From NCBI GenBank assembly GCA_014728085.1, contig WJMF01000069.1, positions 1-64,000 of the forward strand: a DNA stretch of 64,000 nucleotides. The letters run 5' to 3'. The position numbers and the translations under genes are program-made. Below are positions 61,601 through 64,000 of this stretch, in pieces. Under the pieces are notes generated by a model. It worked only from the letters and a program-made list of their open reading frames with translations, was not told the origin of the DNA and did no database searches. Origin of the DNA: Candidatus Zhuqueibacterota bacterium. GTDB lineage: Bacteria; Zhuqueibacterota; Zhuqueibacteria; Residuimicrobiales; Oceaniaggregativiventaceae. The first letter of the stretch is position 1. Each line of letters begins with the position of its first letter.

Positions 61601-64000
61601 AGCCTATCACAACGGCTTCGAGTGAGTCTTTAAAGAAAATTTTATGTAAATTGTCGCGAATCGACGTCGTTTTTTGGTTTAACTGAAAATTATAGCTCCA
61701 TACCGGCAGGGTTGCAGCAGAAGCCTGTGAAGCGGTTGTCGCCCTTGCGTAGCTCCCATCCGTACTATAGGCAAATGCAGCATAATAATATTTCATTTCC
61801 GGAGAAAGACCGGCATCTATAAATCCGGACAGCTTGCCAGTATAGACCACAATACCATCTGAGGTGTTTTTGGGAAAAGATCTCGAATTGCGCAGCACCA
61901 TAACACCATCAAAGTTCGGCGAGGATGGATTCTGCCAGCGACAGTAAATCTTATCGGGTGCCGCCGCAGAGGCGATAAATCCTTTGACATTTTCGATAAC
62001 TCTGCCGTACCGGTAACGATCAAAATCATAGCCGCCTTTATCCGCTTTTTGTACGAGAACCTCTACATTCCGGCCTTTATCATCTTCATCGATATTGTGC
62101 GTGTTATAGGTACATACGTATTGTGATGATATGATCAACCCGATATGATCCACAATCCGAGCAAAATCGCTGTTTATATCGAAATAAAATCCGCCTGTTT
62201 GAACGGCCAGTTGATGAAACTGTTCAAAATTGGGACCAGCAATATCCGCAACAATTCTCTTTTCCTGCAGCAGATCAGTGATGGATTCAGTGGTATGCAG
62301 AGTCGTACCATCTCCCGGATCTCCGGCCTGATGATATTCGGCATCAGTAATAAGAATCATCAATCGCTGGCTGATTCCCCTGAAACTCAATTCGCCGGCT
62401 TTTGCCATACCTTCGAGTGCATTTTCTTTATAATCTCCACCACCGACCGGAGACAGGGTTTCAATCCACTGCTTAAACTGGACAATATCATCGGTAAAAT
62501 CAAAAGTGCGTTCAACTTTATCGCTAAAAGAAATCAAAGCCAGACGGTAATCAATTCCTTTGGCAGCCAGGGAATCTGCAAAACTGGAAGCTCTGTTTTT
62601 CAAATCCTCAATTTCTTGCGTCATGCTTGCTGTCACATCAAAGACGAATACGATATCAGCCTTTCCGCCGGAACTGGTATTGATCTGCTCAAAAGCTTCA
62701 GGAGCTTCTTCGACGCCATCTTCCTTGACCAGAATATCGCCCATTTCGATATCTGAAACCGGCTGAAGTGTTTTATCATCCACAATCGTAATAAAGTTAA
62801 CAATCGTGGGAAAGCGGCTGATATCGATGCTGTTTATGGTAACCTTGTAACCCTCTACATCCACATCATCCAGTGTTGTCGCGTAACAAAAGGCCCCGTT
62901 TTGCAATTCGGAAAAGCGGTTATAGTGATCGAAAGCAAAAGCTGAATAGTAATAAGTAGTTGCCGGATCGACATCATAATCGATAAAATTTTCACCGGTA
63001 CCCCGGTAAACCTCTGCGCCATCATAAGGATGAGAAGGGAATATATCCTTTCTTCGAAGGATTTTACAACCTGAAAATTCTGGCTGTGCAGGATTATCCC
63101 ATGTCAGCTCAATAGCATCTGAGCCTCTGGTTTCACAAACCAAGTTTTGAATGCTATTCGGTTGCTCCTCAGATAAATCCAGTTTGATAATCGTGCCCCG
63201 ATCACCTACCGCCCAGCCGCAGACCTGATTGATAATCACAATATCGTTTAGGTCTTCCGTGGTTCCGCTGTTGTCTATCCCCCAGGATTGACCGCCATTG
63301 CTCGTGCGCAGAATAACACCATTTGATCCGGCAATAAATCCCAGATTGGGATTGATGAAATCAATCGAGTTTAAGGGATCATCCCCATATCTGGTTAATT
63401 CTTCCCATTTTTCACCCCCGTTTTTCGAATGCAAAATCACCCCGCGACTGGTTACGATAAAGCCGGTATTGGAATTAACAAAATAAACATCCAGCAAATC
63501 CGGACGCTCGCCACCAATGTTTTTTGAAATCCAGTCTTCTCCGCCATTGTTTGTAAACAAGACCGTATTATGTTCTCCAACGACCCATCCGGTATCGGCA
63601 TTGAGAAAAAATAAATTGAACAAATCCTCGCTCGTGCCACTATTCAGACTCTGCCACTCTATTCCGCCGTTTACCGTCTTTTCGATTTTGCCGGATGCTC
63701 CGACCAGATAACCGACTTTTGAATCCAGCATGAAACATTCCCGAATAGCTCCCGGCGATGGGCTGGGAAAACGCATCCAGTTATAGCCGCCATTTTTCGT
63801 ACTCAACAGTAAAGCATTCCCCTTGTCGTCATAGCCACCAATCCACCCCAGCGAATGATCGCGAAAGAGTATATCATGAAAATGGAACGTCTCATTTTCC
63901 GGAATAACATCCCAGCCGGCTCCACCATTGGTTGTGGCCAATATTTTACCGTTTTCACTAACCGCCCAGGCAGTCAGACTGTCGACAGCGCTAATCGCAG
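58638..64000 (-). CDS. Giant modular secreted protein with YCF48, VWA and type IX sorting domains (5' end outside window)
   Basis: At least 1786 residues; the frame is open to the window edge, so the TTG at 63941 is not the start. Modules in order: seven visible YCF48/BNR-type repeats (GWVVGEHNTVLFTNNGGEDW is one); an Fn3-like domain; a VWA domain whose MIDAS reads FDVTASM (62622-62643); a second Fn3-like domain; seven more YCF48 repeats; a second VWA with a decayed MIDAS (LNTVSSM, near 60570-60590); a cohesin-like domain; a dockerin-like calcium segment (DFDADGDIDMQDFALF, ~59500-59550); another cohesin-like stretch; and the type IX sorting domain (LEQNYPNPFNSQTSIHF to SSGIYFIVFK). Expected to be secreted and surface-attached, perhaps for adhesion or matrix assembly. 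PorU in this window is a candidate processing enzyme. Confidence 0.85.
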   Translation of the reverse strand, partial: AISAVDSLTAWAVSENGKILATTNGGAGWDVIPENETFHFHDILFRDHSLGWIGGYDDKGNALLLSTKNGGYNWMRFPSPSPGAIRECFMLDSKVGYLVGASGKIEKTVNGGIEWQSLNSGTSEDLFNLFFLNADTGWVVGEHNTVLFTNNGGEDWISKNIGGERPDLLDVYFVNSNTGFIVTSRGVILHSKNGGEKWEELTRYGDDPLNSIDFINPNLGFIAGSNGVILRTSNGGQSWGIDNSGTTEDLNDIVIINQVCGWAVGDRGTIIKLDLSEEQPNSIQNLVCETRGSDAIELTWDNPAQPEFSGCKILRRKDIFPSHPYDGAEVYRGTGENFIDYDVDPATTYYYSAFAFDHYNRFSELQNGAFCYATTLDDVDVEGYKVTINSIDISRFPTIVNFITIVDDKTLQPVSDIEMGDILVKEDGVEEAPEAFEQINTSSGGKADIVFVFDVTASMTQEIEDLKNRASSFADSLAAKGIDYRLALISFSDKVERTFDFTDDIVQFKQWIETLSPVGGGDYKENALEGMAKAGELSFRGISQRLMILITDAEYHQAGDPGDGTTLHTTESITDLLQEKRIVADIAGPNFEQFHQLAVQTGGFYFDINSDFARIVDHIGLIISSQYVCTYNTHNIDEDDKGRNVEVLVQKADKGGYDFDRYRYGRVIENVKGFIASAAAPDKIYCRWQNPSSPNFDGVMVLRNSRSFPKNTSDGIVVYTGKLSGFIDAGLSPEMKYYYAAFAYSTDGSYARATTASQASAATLPVWSYNFQLNQKTTSIRDNLHKIFFKDSLEAVVIGSKGLFATTEDGGSLWNQNPLPGNHQLYDVYFTSHSDAWIVGKNSQNSGMILQSKDGGKTWQQKFSSSEYAFYALEFVSDSIGWAIGDKGIVKQTTDAGNNWLHRYRNDPLAFYAMDFINNTTGWVAGPLGRIMKTVDAGRSWQDQISGVTSTIRDLCFLDSKRGWAVTSEGEICQTSNGGETWISKKVSDLPLNAVVFSDLVNGYAIGDQGTLFKTRTGGKTWEKVDTRVESDLNDIALVSPLKGMIVGDGGLILQIIPASSETNLSGYYVNIHQIESWNFPDVSCYLSVFDQTSNRTVDNISADQVSLLENGLSRPIESIENITAGDNIFMDIVFILNTVSSMQAEIEALQTSISTLDNILKAKGFIPRYALITYHEEVEFAYSFTSDLNELMGWFDVISYKNNAASQSLPKALSTIEAFDFRTYGQRFALLCTDSPLNGSVASSAVLDSVTNSILDNRLHLFSIAMDTESYRTLSEKSGGLVFDIESGFKSAFDLIQSIISSQHRIIFQAQQSEVKVRNISVVIERGEKGGSTNTRFSLLSPSVSISPAEVVGVKNESFFVNLFVDQVNAFKSGRFKVTYDPTRLSAVQVTEGDFFESNTVSADLDFDISEGELVIDLRIVYEDTTRGMFGFGNLCSIEFKVLNENTCNLDIQSAELWRTDLSTIVALTAGAKVYPLENLTGDFDADGDIDMQDFALFSTYWKPANDRKGDIGPANGKIPLIATVADKLVNYEDLFVFAQMWNWFNHNKQQDNTIQKSTLKRCFWDIQKGSDHYTAILYVDGVNDVSMGHIVLQYIPSSLSIKRVYAGRGNNSSDQYAFFSDFSTSGFLDISFANLSVNRSPVQKGTHQLLSVDFKLQQWESSPIKINQIDLRDNEGKHLAVAGIEEIGTIQPLNYYLEQNYPNPFNSQTSIHFQLPEKSSVVLKIINIMGQTVDILIQDTLPAGRHCINWLGEDLEGNAVSSGIYFIVFKANQYSKLRRLLLVK

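Noticed and set aside
1..64000. CRISPR arrays, tRNA/rRNA genes, insertion sequences, prophage
   Set aside because: No regularly spaced repeats, cloverleaf-type T-loop signatures in gaps, transposase-like proteins or phage genes were seen by reading; a short or degenerate RNA could still be missed without a covariance search.

Overview
The window looks like chromosomal DNA from a Gram-negative member of the FCB group (Bacteroidota relatives such as Calditrichota or candidate phylum KSB1). This placement is inferred from gene content, not from a marker tree. The evidence is a PorU-like type IX secretion sortase (46983-50963), a very large surface protein ending in a QNYPNPFN-type sorting domain (58638 to the window edge), a Bacteroides-type serine palmitoyltransferase, an ECF sigma/anti-sigma/DUF4252 operon, and a LolCDE lipoprotein-export system implying an outer membrane. 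I see no rRNA, tRNA, CRISPR array, IS element or prophage.

Layout. 1-3.4 kb: 3'-truncated DUF4397 protein, CarH-like B12-binding MerR regulator, MFS transporter. 3.4-9.3 kb: a signalling block. A minus-strand operon (two small ORFs, a PAS/GAF histidine kinase, a lone receiver) diverges from a GAF-containing sigma-54 activator. 9.4-12.7 kb: secreted GxGYxYP protein and an AI-2E-family permease. 12.8-14.5 kb: ECF sigma operon with a clear ECF-type promoter. 14.5-20.8 kb: catabolic-looking cluster A (sodium symporter, UroD-family protein, fused double amidohydrolase, class III aminotransferase). 21.4-22.6 kb: serine palmitoyltransferase. 22.7-25.8 kb: zinc-ribbon protein, PTS IIA, ManC, thioredoxin, DUF456. 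26.1-35.8 kb: housekeeping run prfB (programmed frameshift), alr, lysS, lolC/E pair, lolD, clpC. 35.8-40.7 kb: M48 lipoprotein protease, 5'-nucleotidase lipoprotein, Nudix hydrolase, GlmU-like enzyme. 41.1-45.5 kb: cluster B (aldo/keto reductase, two amidohydrolase-fold proteins, sodium symporter, small membrane protein). 45.4-51 kb: rsgA, rseC, porU. 51-58.6 kb: glycosyltransferase, PHP protein, tandem-R3H protein, mpl, rodZ-like, maf, dtd, UbiA-family prenyltransferase. 58.6-64 kb: giant modular secreted protein, start beyond the window.

The most unusual signal is shared by clusters A and B. Each pairs an intact amidohydrolase-2 domain with a second amidohydrolase-like domain that has lost the recognisable metal ligands, beside an SSS-family sodium symporter. 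In A the two domains are fused; in B they are adjacent genes with a 4-bp overlap. This suggests a recurring catalytic plus non-catalytic partnership in uptake and breakdown of an unknown small substrate. Other notable points are the giant protein's two 7-repeat YCF48 blocks, each followed by a VWA domain (one MIDAS intact, one decayed), a CarH-like regulator lacking one cobalt-ligand position, and two well-started tiny ORFs leading the histidine kinase operon.
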